A stretch of DNA of 64,000 nt, taken from the NCBI RefSeq assembly GCF_004352915.1, contig NZ_SJSY01000067.1, positions 1 through 64,000 of the forward strand, given 5' to 3'. Shown piece after piece: positions 43,312 to 52,820 of the stretch. This DNA comes from Flavobacterium zhairuonense. Its GTDB lineage: Bacteria > Bacteroidota > Bacteroidia > Flavobacteriales > Flavobacteriaceae. Position 1 is the first letter of the stretch, and every line of letters starts with the position of its first letter. The notes beneath the pieces were generated by a model, which made no database searches, had not been told where the DNA came from, and saw only the letters and a program-made list of their open reading frames with translations. Both the position numbers and the translations under genes were made by a program.

Positions 43312-45300
43312 ATGAATTATAAAAAAAGAGTTTATTGGTTTTTGGGCATTTGTGCAACAAGTTTTTCATTTGTTGCCAATGCCCAAAATATAAATATAAA
43401 AGAAGGCTGGCAATTTCGTGAAACGAAAACTGCAAAATGGTTTCCTGCAACAGTTCCAGGTGAAGTTCATACCGATTTGTTGAACAACAAAACAATTCCG
43501 GATCCATTTTACAGAGATAACGAAAAAAAACTGCAATGGATTGAAAAGAAAGATTGGGAATATAAAACCACTTTTCAAATAACACCAGCCTTATTAAAAA
43601 AGAAGAACGCCGAATTGGTTTTTGACGGATTAGATACTTATGCGACGGTTTATTTGAATAATAAGCAGGTTTTAAAAGCGGATAATATGTTTCGTCAATG
43701 GCGTGTTGAAGTTAAAAATCTGTTGAAATCTGGAAACAATGATTTGGTAATCGTATTTAAATCGGCTCAAAATGTAGCAGATTCATTAGCCAAAAAAGAT
43801 CTGCCTTTTGTGATTCCCGATAATCCGCGTGCCTATGTTCGAAAAGCGCAATATCATTTTGGATGGGATTGGGGACCAAAATTTACCACTTGCGGTATTT
43901 GGAAGACACCTCGTTTAGAAGTGTATGATAAAAAAACACCCGAGAAACCTTATGTGTTAAATCGAAAAATAGAACTGATTCAAGAGCCTGACAGTGTAGG
44001 TAAATCATTTTATTTTAAAATTGATGGAAAGCCAGTTTATATGAAAGGCGCTAATTATATTCCGTCAGATGCTTTTCTCTCGAGAGTGACAAAAAAAGAA
44101 TACGAAAAAGTGATTTCTATGGCTAAAGATGCCAATATGAATATGCTTCGTGTTTGGGGAGGCGGTATTTATGAGGATGACTATTTTTATGATTTATGTG
44201 ATAAAAACGGAATTTATGTTTGGCAGGATTTTATGTTTGCAGGAACAATGATTCCTGGTGACAAAGCTTTTTTTGAAAATGTAAAAGCGGAAGTCCAATA
44301 TCAGGTAAAACGTCTTCGTCATCATCCAAGTATTGTTTTGTGGTGCGGAAATAATGAAGCTGATGAAGCTTTCAAAAGTTGGGGCTGGCAAAAAAGCATG
44401 AATATGTCTAAACAAGATTCAACACGTTTATGGCATGATTATGTTCGTTTGTTTCACGATAGTATTCCGAAATGGGTAAAAGAAGTTGACAATAAAAGAC
44501 CTTATGTTACCTCGTCGCCAATGCTTCATTGGTCAAAAGCAAACAGTTTGACATCTGCTGATAGCCATTATTGGGGAACTTGGTGGGGATTAGAAGATAT
44601 TGAAGTCGTTCAGAAAAAGACTGGCCGATTTGTAAGCGAGTACGGAATGCAAGCCATGCCAAATTACTCTTCTATTGAAGCGTTTACATTGCCAGAAGAT
44701 CGTTATTTATATTCAGATGTTTTAGAAGCACATCAAAAAGCCGGAAAAGGTTTCATGAAATTGGATTCGTATTTGAATCGCTATTTTATTGAGGAAGCTA
44801 AAATTAAGAAAATGAGTGTTGAGGATTATACGTATCTCACACAGTGTCTTCAATATTATTCTTTAAAAAATATTATCGGAATTCATCGTTCAAAAGCACC
44901 TTACAATATGGGAACTTTGGTTTGGCAGCTCAACGATTGCTGGCCGGTAGCAAGTTGGAGCGTAACCGATTATTACGATCGCCAACCAAAAGCGGCATGG
45001 TATGCCATGAAAGAAGCTTATCGAGATGACAAAAAACCGGAAATCGATTTGACGCGACCAATTAATCTGAAATTAGAAGATCCTAAAATCAGTTATAAAA
45101 TTTCAGGAAATAAAGTCACTTTAAAAGCTTTAAAAGCAGCAAAATATGTATACGTTTCCATAAAAGGCTATACAGGAAAGTGGAGCGACAATTATTTTGA
45201 TTTGAAAGAAGGAGAAGAAAAAACAATTACGTTTGAAGGCAAAACTGAGAAGCCAGCTTTGAAGGTTTATTCGCTTTATGATGTTTTGAATAAATATTAA
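43312..45300 (+). CDS. GH2 beta-mannosidase, shortened architecture
   Basis: 662 residues with a signal peptide (to ..VANAQ). It has the sugar-binding jelly roll (about 25-205) and the TIM barrel (about 230-560, starting YFKIDGKPVYMKGANYIPSD). The acid/base Glu349 is in WCGNNE, the nucleophile Glu443 in VSEYGMQ, and QLNDCWPVASWS is typical of beta-mannosidases. Family members are about 820-850 residues. Here the Ig-like domain before the barrel and much of the Ig-like domain after it appear missing; only the last segment (NFFDLKEGEEKTITF-like, reads YFDLKEGEEK) is kept. It should remove beta-1,4-mannosyl residues. It leads the enzyme operon. Confidence 0.9.
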   Translation: MNYKKRVYWFLGICATSFSFVANAQNINIKEGWQFRETKTAKWFPATVPGEVHTDLLNNKTIPDPFYRDNEKKLQWIEKKDWEYKTTFQITPALLKKKNAELVFDGLDTYATVYLNNKQVLKADNMFRQWRVEVKNLLKSGNNDLVIVFKSAQNVADSLAKKDLPFVIPDNPRAYVRKAQYHFGWDWGPKFTTCGIWKTPRLEVYDKKTPEKPYVLNRKIELIQEPDSVGKSFYFKIDGKPVYMKGANYIPSDAFLSRVTKKEYEKVISMAKDANMNMLRVWGGGIYEDDYFYDLCDKNGIYVWQDFMFAGTMIPGDKAFFENVKAEVQYQVKRLRHHPSIVLWCGNNEADEAFKSWGWQKSMNMSKQDSTRLWHDYVRLFHDSIPKWVKEVDNKRPYVTSSPMLHWSKANSLTSADSHYWGTWWGLEDIEVVQKKTGRFVSEYGMQAMPNYSSIEAFTLPEDRYLYSDVLEAHQKAGKGFMKLDSYLNRYFIEEAKIKKMSVEDYTYLTQCLQYYSLKNIIGIHRSKAPYNMGTLVWQLNDCWPVASWSVTDYYDRQPKAAWYAMKEAYRDDKKPEIDLTRPINLKLEDPKISYKISGNKVTLKALKAAKYVYVSIKGYTGKWSDNYFDLKEGEEKTITFEGKTEKPALKVYSLYDVLNKY

Positions 45301-45391
45301 TTAATAGATATTGAGCTGTTTAGTGTAAGAAAGATTAGAAAAAAACTTAGTGCCTCAGCATCTCAATATCTTAGAAGTTTTAAAAAAAAAT

Positions 45392-47668
45392 ATGTTTACA
45401 AAATACACCAAAATAGCTTTTAGCGGTATTTTCGCTTTAAACTTGTTTTTTGCAAATCCTGTTGATGCGCAGAAAAAAAGCGCAAATCAAAATAGTGTAG
45501 ATTACACAAAATATGTAAATCCATTTATCGGATCGGCGGGGCATGGCCACGTATTTGTGGGAGCAAATGTTCCTTTTGGGGCAGTTCAGTTAGGACCTGT
45601 AAATATTTTTGAAGGCTGGGATTGGTGCAGCGGTTATAATTATGCAAGCAATACTATTTTAGGATTTACGCATACACATTTAAGCGGTACCGGAATTGGC
45701 GATTTGAATGATATTTTATTGCTGCCGGTTACGGGAAAAGTGCCACTTTTTAAAGGCACAAAAGAAGATATGACAAATGGTTACGGCTCTTATTTTTCGC
45801 ATGCAAACGAAGTGAGCAAGCCAGGTTATTACAGTGTCATTTTGGATAAATATAAAATCAAAGCCGAATTGACAGCCAGTGAAAGAGTTGGTTTTCATAA
45901 ATATACTTTTAACTCGACATCAGATGCTCATGTTTTACTAGACTTAGCTGATGGAGTTGGATGGGATAAACCTGTAAAAACTTTTATCAAAAAAATAAAT
46001 GCTACGACGCTGGCAGGCTATCGTTTTTCGGCAGGATGGGCTACAGATCAACGTATTTATTTTACAATGGAATTTTCTGAACCAATTTCAAATATAGCTT
46101 TATACGACGATAAAACGCCAGTTTCAGGAAATGAAGGCGAAGGTTTGAAAATGAAAGCAGTTTTGGATTTTGGAACATTAAAAAACAAACAAGTTTTAGT
46201 TAAAGTCGGAATTTCTCCGGTAAGCTCTGAAAATGCTTTAGCGAATATAAAAGCAGAGATTCCAAATTGGGATTTTGATCAAACAGTCAAAATGGCTTCT
46301 TCAAAATGGAATAAAGAATTAAATAAAATTCAGATCACAGGAAACGATAAAACAATGAAAGTTTTTTATACTTCATTGTACCACACGATGTTTGCTCCTT
46401 CCATTTTTAATGATGCCAACGGAGACTACAGAGGAACAGATAAAAAGGTTTACGAAAAAGCAAATTTTACAAACTACACTACTTTTTCACTTTGGGACAC
46501 GTACCGCGGACTTCATCCATTATATACAATTACGCAACCGGATAAAATCAATGACATTGTAAAATCATTTTTGGCAATTTACGAACAGCAAGGAAGATTG
46601 CCGGTTTGGCATTTAATGGGAAATGAAACCAATACCATGAACGGAAATCATTCGATTGCGGTAATTGCAGATGCTTACTTGAAAGGATATCGCGATTATG
46701 ACGTGAATTTGGCTTATGAAGCCATGAAAAAAACAGCTATGCAAACTCGCGACGGAATGGATTATGTTCAAAAACTGCAATACATTCCAGCAGACAAAAT
46801 GTTGGAAAGTGTTGGAAATGCTTTAGAATATGCTATTGACGACTATTGCATTGCACAGGTGGCAAAAGCTTTAAACAAAACTGAAGACTACGATTATTTC
46901 TCAAAAAGAGCGAATTTATACAAACTTTATTTTGATAAAGAAACCACATTCATGCGCGGAAAATTGACAGATGGAAATTGGAGAACGCCGTTTAATCCGC
47001 TTTCATCGGCGCATCGAAAAGACGATTATGTTGAAGGAAATGCTTGGCAATATACTTGGTTGGTTCCTCAGGATCCTTATGGCTTGATTGATTTGTTTGG
47101 AGGCGAAAGTAAATTTTTGGCTAAATTAGATTCACTTTTTCAAATAACAGATAAAGTGGAAGGCGAAGAAGTTTCACCAGACATCAGTGGTCTAATTGGG
47201 CAATATGCACAAGGAAATGAGCCAAATCATCATATTCCATATTTATATGCTTTTGCGGGACAACCTTGGAAAACGGCAAAATTAATTCGTGAAATCGACG
47301 ATAAATTCTACTCAACAAAACCTGACGGATTGTGCGGTAATGAAGATTTAGGCCAAATGTCGGCTTGGTATGTTTTGTCTTCAATGGGATTTTATTCAGT
47401 TAATCCAGCAAATGGAGTTTACGTTTTAGGAAGTCCACTAGTAAATACAGCAACAATTCATTATAAAAAAGGAATTTCATTTACCGTAAAAGCAATCGAC
47501 AATAGTGCTTCAAATATGTACATTCAAAAAGCAGAATTCAACGGAAAACCTTATACAAAATCCTATATCACTCAGGATATGATTGTAAAAGGCGGTGAAT
47601 TGAAATTGTATATGGGAAGCAAGCCATCTGCGAATTTTGGAGTAAAGAAAGAAGATAGACCTAAGTAA
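45392..47668 (+). CDS. GH92 family alpha-mannosidase
   Basis: 758 residues from the Met at 45392, which gives a signal peptide ending ..VDAQ. It is a secreted calcium-dependent exo-alpha-mannosidase with the family motifs YVNPFIGSAGHGHVFVGA, GFTHTHLSGTGIGD and GNEPNHHIPYLYAFAG. The general-acid Glu610 (NEPNHH) and the later NEDLGQMSAWYVLSSMGFYS are intact. It probably removes alpha-1,2-, 1,3- or 1,4-mannosyl residues from N-glycans or yeast mannan; linkage cannot be set from sequence. It is 91 bp after the beta-mannosidase gene. Confidence 0.93.
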   Translation: MFTKYTKIAFSGIFALNLFFANPVDAQKKSANQNSVDYTKYVNPFIGSAGHGHVFVGANVPFGAVQLGPVNIFEGWDWCSGYNYASNTILGFTHTHLSGTGIGDLNDILLLPVTGKVPLFKGTKEDMTNGYGSYFSHANEVSKPGYYSVILDKYKIKAELTASERVGFHKYTFNSTSDAHVLLDLADGVGWDKPVKTFIKKINATTLAGYRFSAGWATDQRIYFTMEFSEPISNIALYDDKTPVSGNEGEGLKMKAVLDFGTLKNKQVLVKVGISPVSSENALANIKAEIPNWDFDQTVKMASSKWNKELNKIQITGNDKTMKVFYTSLYHTMFAPSIFNDANGDYRGTDKKVYEKANFTNYTTFSLWDTYRGLHPLYTITQPDKINDIVKSFLAIYEQQGRLPVWHLMGNETNTMNGNHSIAVIADAYLKGYRDYDVNLAYEAMKKTAMQTRDGMDYVQKLQYIPADKMLESVGNALEYAIDDYCIAQVAKALNKTEDYDYFSKRANLYKLYFDKETTFMRGKLTDGNWRTPFNPLSSAHRKDDYVEGNAWQYTWLVPQDPYGLIDLFGGESKFLAKLDSLFQITDKVEGEEVSPDISGLIGQYAQGNEPNHHIPYLYAFAGQPWKTAKLIREIDDKFYSTKPDGLCGNEDLGQMSAWYVLSSMGFYSVNPANGVYVLGSPLVNTATIHYKKGISFTVKAIDNSASNMYIQKAEFNGKPYTKSYITQDMIVKGGELKLYMGSKPSANFGVKKEDRPK

Positions 47669-47778
47669 ATTTTAGATTTTAGAATTAAGATTTTAGATTT
47701 CCTCAAAGTATTAAAAATTTATAGATATTAATTTAAAGCGTATAGCCTACAGCTTATAGCTTAAAGCATAAAAAGACT

Positions 47779-50061
47779 ATGAAAGTAAAGAGCTTAATTT
47801 TTTTAGGATTAATACAGTGCGGTATTGCCACAGCACAAGTAAAACCTTTAGATCCGGCAGAATATGTAAATCCATTAATGGGGACACAATCTGTGCATAG
47901 TTTGTCAAACGGAAATACTTATCCAGCAATTTGCAGGCCATGGGGAATGAATTTCTGGACACCGCAAACTGGGAAAATGGGTGATGGATGGGCATACACA
48001 TACACTGCAGAAAAAATTAGAGGATTTAAGCAAACGCATCAGCCATCGCCATGGATGAACGATTATGGACAGTTTTCGATTATGCCAGTGACAGGGAAAA
48101 TAGTAGTTGCAGAAGCAGATCGAGCAAGTTGGTTCAGTCATAAAGCAGAGGTTTCAAAACCGTATTATTACAGCGTTTATCTTGCGGATTATGATGTTAC
48201 AACAGAAATTACTGCAACTGAAAGAGCTGCGCATTTTCAGATCACTTTTCCTGAAAATGAGCAATCTTCAATTGTAGTCGATGCATTTGACAAGGGTTCA
48301 TACATCAAAATTATTCCATCTGAAAATAAAATCATAGGCTATACAACACGCAATAGTGGAGGAGTTCCAACGAATTTCAAAAACTATTTTGTGCTTGTTT
48401 TTGACAAACCATTTGCTACAAGCAGTACATGGAATGAAAAAGGTATAGAAAAAGATAAATTAGAATTGCAGGACAATCATGCTGGAGCAGTTGTTAGTTT
48501 CAAAACTAAGAAAGGCGAAATTGTAAACGTCAAAACAGCTTCATCATTTATAAGCCCAGAGCAAGCGGAATTAAATTTGAAAACCGAGTTAGGAAATGCG
48601 ACTTTCAACGAAACTGTAGCATCTTCTAAAAAAGAATGGAATAAAGTTCTAGGAAAAATAACTGCCGAAAGCAACGACGCAGATCAATTGAAAACTTTTT
48701 ATTCTTGCTTGTATCGCGCAACTTGTTTTCCTCAAAAGCAATATGAAATAAATGCCAAAGGCGAAACAGTGCATTACAGTCCGTATAACGGAAATGTTTT
48801 GCCGGGTTATATGTATGCAGGAACAGGTTTTTGGGATACTTTCCGCGCCTTATACCCTTTATTGAATTTAGTTTATCCTTCTGTAAACAAAGAAATGCAG
48901 GAAGGTTTGATCAATGATTATAAAGAAGGTGGCTTTTTGCCAGAATGGTCGAGCCCTGGTTTCAGAAATGTAATGGTCGGAAACAACTCGGCTTCTGTGG
49001 TTTCTGATGCTTATATCAAAGGTTTAAGAGGATATGACATCAATATTTTATTTGAAGCTTTAGTTCATGGAGCAAATAATGAAGGCCCGATGGATGCCGT
49101 GGGAAGAAAAGGAGTTTCGTATTATAATACTTTAGGGTATGTTCCTTATGATGTGAAAATCAACGAAAATGCGGCAAGGACGCTGGAATATGCTTATGAT
49201 GATTTTGCGATTTGGAAATTGGCGAAAGCCTTAAATCGTCCAAAAAAGGAAATCAGTTTGTTCGAGAAACGAATGATGAATTATAAAAACGTATTTAATC
49301 CTGAAATTGGATGGATGAGCGGCAGAAATAAAGACGGAAGTTTTCCGAAAAACTTCAACCCATTAAAATGGGGAGATGCTTTTACAGAAGGAAATGCAAT
49401 GCATTATAGCTGGAGCGTTTTTCATGATGTTCAAGGATTGATTAATTTGATGGGCGGACAGAAAAAATTTGTGGAGAAATTAGATGCGGTTTTTTCAACA
49501 CCTCCAGTTTTTGACGACAGTTATTACGGATCGGTTATTCATGAAATCCGCGAAATGCAGATTATGAATATGGGACAATATGCTCACGGAAACCAGCCAA
49601 TTCAGCACATGATTTATTTGTACAATTATGCAGGCGAACCTTGGAAAACACAATATTGGTCAAGAGAAGTTATAAAACGTTTGTACAAGCCAACTACAGA
49701 TGGTTATTGTGGCGATGAAGATAACGGCCAGACTTCGGCTTGGTACATTTTTTCAGCAATGGGATTTTATCCGGTTTGTCCAGCAACAGACGAATATGTT
49801 TTGGGTGCGCCATTATTCAAAAAGCTGACTTTAGAGTTGGAGAACGGCAAAAAGCTGTTTATAAACGCTCCTAAAAATTCTGAAACTAATAAATACGTTC
49901 AAGAATTAAAATGGGATAATGCCAGTTATGCTAAAAATTTCATCAATCATTCTGATGTCTTAAAAGGCGGAGAATTGAATTTTGAGATGTCTGCTGAACC
50001 AAATTTACAAAGAGGAACTTCTTCAAGCGCCTTTCCATACTCTTACTCAAATTCAAAATAA
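47779..50061 (+). CDS. GH92 family protein with Gln at the general-acid position
   Basis: 760 residues with a signal peptide (MKVKSLIFLGLIQCGIATAQ). Family motifs are NPLMGTQSVHSLSNGNTYPA, RPWGMNFWTPQTG, FKQTHQPSPWMNDYGQFSIMP and GDEDNGQTSAWYIFSAMGFYPV. At the place where the neighbouring GH92 has NEPNHH it reads NQPIQHM, so the acid Glu is replaced by Gln606. Related GH92 enzymes with Gln there cleave mannose from a phosphate-linked leaving group (see findings). It starts 111 bp after the first GH92 gene. Confidence 0.9.
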   Translation: MKVKSLIFLGLIQCGIATAQVKPLDPAEYVNPLMGTQSVHSLSNGNTYPAICRPWGMNFWTPQTGKMGDGWAYTYTAEKIRGFKQTHQPSPWMNDYGQFSIMPVTGKIVVAEADRASWFSHKAEVSKPYYYSVYLADYDVTTEITATERAAHFQITFPENEQSSIVVDAFDKGSYIKIIPSENKIIGYTTRNSGGVPTNFKNYFVLVFDKPFATSSTWNEKGIEKDKLELQDNHAGAVVSFKTKKGEIVNVKTASSFISPEQAELNLKTELGNATFNETVASSKKEWNKVLGKITAESNDADQLKTFYSCLYRATCFPQKQYEINAKGETVHYSPYNGNVLPGYMYAGTGFWDTFRALYPLLNLVYPSVNKEMQEGLINDYKEGGFLPEWSSPGFRNVMVGNNSASVVSDAYIKGLRGYDINILFEALVHGANNEGPMDAVGRKGVSYYNTLGYVPYDVKINENAARTLEYAYDDFAIWKLAKALNRPKKEISLFEKRMMNYKNVFNPEIGWMSGRNKDGSFPKNFNPLKWGDAFTEGNAMHYSWSVFHDVQGLINLMGGQKKFVEKLDAVFSTPPVFDDSYYGSVIHEIREMQIMNMGQYAHGNQPIQHMIYLYNYAGEPWKTQYWSREVIKRLYKPTTDGYCGDEDNGQTSAWYIFSAMGFYPVCPATDEYVLGAPLFKKLTLELENGKKLFINAPKNSETNKYVQELKWDNASYAKNFINHSDVLKGGELNFEMSAEPNLQRGTSSSAFPYSYSNSK

Positions 50062-50065
50062 TACT

Positions 50066-51526
50066 ATGCAGTCACGTAGAAAATTTATAAAAAATGCTGG
50101 AATTTTTTCAGCTGGACTATTGGCGATTCAAACCGATGTTTTTGCTTCACAGTCAAATGCGTTTGATTTTGCGTTAAAAGATTTTATCAGCAAAAGACCT
50201 CCTTTGGCTGAAAGAAAATTTACAAGTCCTGCAATTGAAGCGGCAATTACACGCATCAAAAAACAAATTGCGAATCCAGAATTAGCTTGGTTGTTTGAAA
50301 ACTGTTTTCCAAATACGCTAGACACCACAGTCGATTTTGAAATTATTGATGGAAAACCGGATACATACGTAATTACGGGAGATATAGATGCCATGTGGCT
50401 TCGCGACAGTACAGCTCAAATTTGGCCTTACATTCCATTTGTGAAAGAAGATAAAAAACTGGCTGAATTGGTAAAAGGTGTAATCAATCGTCAGACAAAA
50501 TGTATTTTGCTGGATCCTTATGCAAATGCTTTTTATAAAGATTTTTCTAAAATAAGCGAATGGAAAAATGATCTGACCAAAATGAAACCAGGAATTCACG
50601 AACGCAAATGGGAAATCGACAGTTTGTGTTACCCTATTCGTTTGGCGCATGGATATTGGAAAGAAACTGGCGACCTAAGTTTGTTTGACAAGCAATGGAA
50701 AGAAGCCATGCTTTTAGTATTGCAGACTTTTAAAGAGCAGCAAAGATGGACAGATAAAGGGCCATATACTTTCCAAAGAGAAACAGCTTGGGCGACTGAT
50801 GGCGTGCCTTTGAGCGGTTACGGATATCCTGTGAAACCTTGTGGTTTGATTGTTTCCACTTTTAGGCCAAGTGACGACAGCACTTTGTTCGGTTATCTAA
50901 TTCCGAGCAATATGTTTGCGATTGAAGTTTTGGGTTATTTGATCGAAATTTTCTCTCTGCCAGCCATGTTGGACAAAGATTTGGTTGCCAAAGCAAAAGA
51001 ATTAAGAGAGCAAGTTCAGAAAGGATTAGAAGAAAACGGAATTATCGAACATCCAAAATTTGGAAAAATAATTGCTTTTGAAGTAAACGGATACGGCAGT
51101 TTTCACATGATGGATGATGCCAATGTTCCTTCTTTACTTTCATTGCCATACTTAGGAGCAATTGAGCCAGACAGCCCATTATATTTGAATACTCGAAAAG
51201 TGGTTCTTTCAGAAAACAATCCGTTTTTTTACAAAGGAAAAGCAGGCGAAGGAATTGGTGGCCCGCACACCGGAGCCGATACAATTTGGCCAATGAGCAT
51301 TGTTTTGAGAGCCATTACAAGTGTCGATGAAAAAGAAATCAAAGCGTGCATCAGCAATTTGATCAAAACAAATGCCGATACCGGTTTCATGCACGAATCG
51401 TTTCATAAAGATGATGTAGCCAAGTTTACCCGAAAATGGTTTGCTTGGGCGAATACGCTTTTTGGAGAAATGATTGTGCACACCAGCATCAAATACCCAC
51501 AAATTTTAAAAGATAAAAATTTATAA
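50066..51526 (+). CDS. GH125 family exo-alpha-1,6-mannosidase
   Basis: 486 residues from the ATG at 50066, 4 bp after the previous gene's stop; a frame open upstream to 49982 overlaps that gene and is not used. The N-terminus SRRKFIKNAGIFSAGLLAI is a twin-arginine-type signal. GH125 motifs are present: GDIDAMWLRDSTAQIWPYIPF, RETAWATDGVPLSGYGYPVKPCGLIVSTFRPSDD and GIGGPHTGADTIWPMSI. GH125 enzymes release alpha-1,6-mannose, for instance from N-glycan cores or yeast mannan. It belongs to the operon with GH92. Confidence 0.93.
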   Translation: MQSRRKFIKNAGIFSAGLLAIQTDVFASQSNAFDFALKDFISKRPPLAERKFTSPAIEAAITRIKKQIANPELAWLFENCFPNTLDTTVDFEIIDGKPDTYVITGDIDAMWLRDSTAQIWPYIPFVKEDKKLAELVKGVINRQTKCILLDPYANAFYKDFSKISEWKNDLTKMKPGIHERKWEIDSLCYPIRLAHGYWKETGDLSLFDKQWKEAMLLVLQTFKEQQRWTDKGPYTFQRETAWATDGVPLSGYGYPVKPCGLIVSTFRPSDDSTLFGYLIPSNMFAIEVLGYLIEIFSLPAMLDKDLVAKAKELREQVQKGLEENGIIEHPKFGKIIAFEVNGYGSFHMMDDANVPSLLSLPYLGAIEPDSPLYLNTRKVVLSENNPFFYKGKAGEGIGGPHTGADTIWPMSIVLRAITSVDEKEIKACISNLIKTNADTGFMHESFHKDDVAKFTRKWFAWANTLFGEMIVHTSIKYPQILKDKNL

Positions 51527-51659
51527 AAACCTCAAATTAGCAATAAAAATAAGAGGATAGATTAGTTATAGTTTCAAAATGCTATTGGAAAAGTTTATGA
51601 ATGAAATGAATATTATTGAGCTAAAGCCAGATTTTAAGAAAATAGATAAAAGTGAAAAA

Positions 51660-52562
51660 ATGAATAAAGAATATGCCGTTGGAGTTGACATTGGAGGAAC
51701 ACATATTACCGCAGCAATTATAGATATTGCGAATATGAAAATGATTGACTTTTCGGTACATAAAGAATCTTTTGATTCTAATTTGCCAGTCGATCAGGTC
51801 ATGACTATTTGGGAAAAAGTGATTCGCATTTCAATCGAAAACTCAAAAGTAGAAGAAGTAAAAGGACTTGCCGTGTGCATGCCTGGCCCGTTTGATTATG
51901 CGAATGGACTTTGCTGGATAAAAGATCAATCTAAATATGAGCATTTTTACGGCCTGAATGTTCGTTATTTGTTTCAAGGAACGCTTAACTTGTCGAGTGA
52001 TTTCCCGATTCTTTTTGAAAATGATGCCGTTTGCTTTGGAAAAGGCGAAGTTTTTAAAGATGCAGCTAATCTTTCTAAAAAAGTCATGGCAGTAACATTA
52101 GGCACAGGACTTGGAGCATGTTTTATTGATAAAGGCGTTTCTATTTCAACAGGAGAATCAGTCCCAATTGACGGAGAAATTTACAATTTGCCATTCAAAG
52201 ACGGTATTGCAGAAGATTATGTGTCGGCACGCGGACTTTTAGGAGGCTATAAAACCTTATCAGGTAAAAGTCTTAAAAATGGCTTAGAACTTTATAATCT
52301 GGCACTTTCCGGAGATGAAATTGCAATTAAGGTTTTTGAACAAATGGGCGAGGATTTGGCTGAGGTTGCAATTCCTTGGATAACTAAATTTGGTGCAAAT
52401 CATTTTATTATTGGAGGAAAAATTGCCAATGCAAGCGAATTTTTTCTTTCGTCTTTCAATAAAAAAATTAAAGAAAACGGACTAGAACTTAGCGTCGTTG
52501 TTTCTACAGATAATGAAGGAGCAGCTTTATTGGGAGCGGCCAGTATGCTTTATAAATTGTAA
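51660..52562 (+). CDS. ROK family sugar kinase (likely mannokinase-type)
   Basis: 300 residues from the Met at 51660; an in-frame start at 51579 would add 27 residues before the ATP motif and is less likely. The nucleotide motif VDIGGTHITAAIID, catalytic Asp122 in ENDAVCFGKGE and VTLGTGLGACFID are clear. The Cys-rich zinc signature of typical ROK kinases (CxCGxxGC) is absent. By context it phosphorylates mannose, GlcNAc or glucose released by the cluster. It is followed by a strong terminator. Confidence 0.87.
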   Translation: MNKEYAVGVDIGGTHITAAIIDIANMKMIDFSVHKESFDSNLPVDQVMTIWEKVIRISIENSKVEEVKGLAVCMPGPFDYANGLCWIKDQSKYEHFYGLNVRYLFQGTLNLSSDFPILFENDAVCFGKGEVFKDAANLSKKVMAVTLGTGLGACFIDKGVSISTGESVPIDGEIYNLPFKDGIAEDYVSARGLLGGYKTLSGKSLKNGLELYNLALSGDEIAIKVFEQMGEDLAEVAIPWITKFGANHFIIGGKIANASEFFLSSFNKKIKENGLELSVVVSTDNEGAALLGAASMLYKL

Positions 52563-52581
52563 TTAAACTTTTAGTTCATAT

Positions 52582-52622
52582 AAAAACACCATTCTGTAAT
52601 TCGGATACAGAATGGTGTTTTT
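52582..52622 (+). terminator. Rho-independent terminator after the ROK gene
   Basis: AAAAACACCATTCTGTA pairs with TACAGAATGGTGTTTTT, loop 7 nt, followed by a T-rich tract. It closes the beta-mannosidase to ROK operon. Confidence 0.92.
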
Positions 52623-52820
52623 GTTTTTATAATAAAGAAGGCAAGCCAAAAAAATATTAATTCGTACCGTCTTTTGACAATATATCATTGTTCCATAAGC
52701 ATCTTTCTGTTTAAGTTTGAAATGATGCTTAGTAATGAAAAGTTCGTGTGGAAACGCTTTAATTACATTGTGTTAGGAGCACAAGTATCGATTTCGGTTA
52801 AACAATTTAAATAAACAAAA

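Noticed and set aside
47669..47778. Repeated TTTTAGATTT and GCTTATAGC words between the two GH92 genes
   Set aside because: Short AT-rich tandem words of the kind expected in this base composition; no clear structure or terminator.
52751..52761. GGAAACGCTTT upstream of the second ROK gene as a LacI operator
   Set aside because: Not CG-centred and not symmetrical beyond the AAA/TTT ends; noted only as context.
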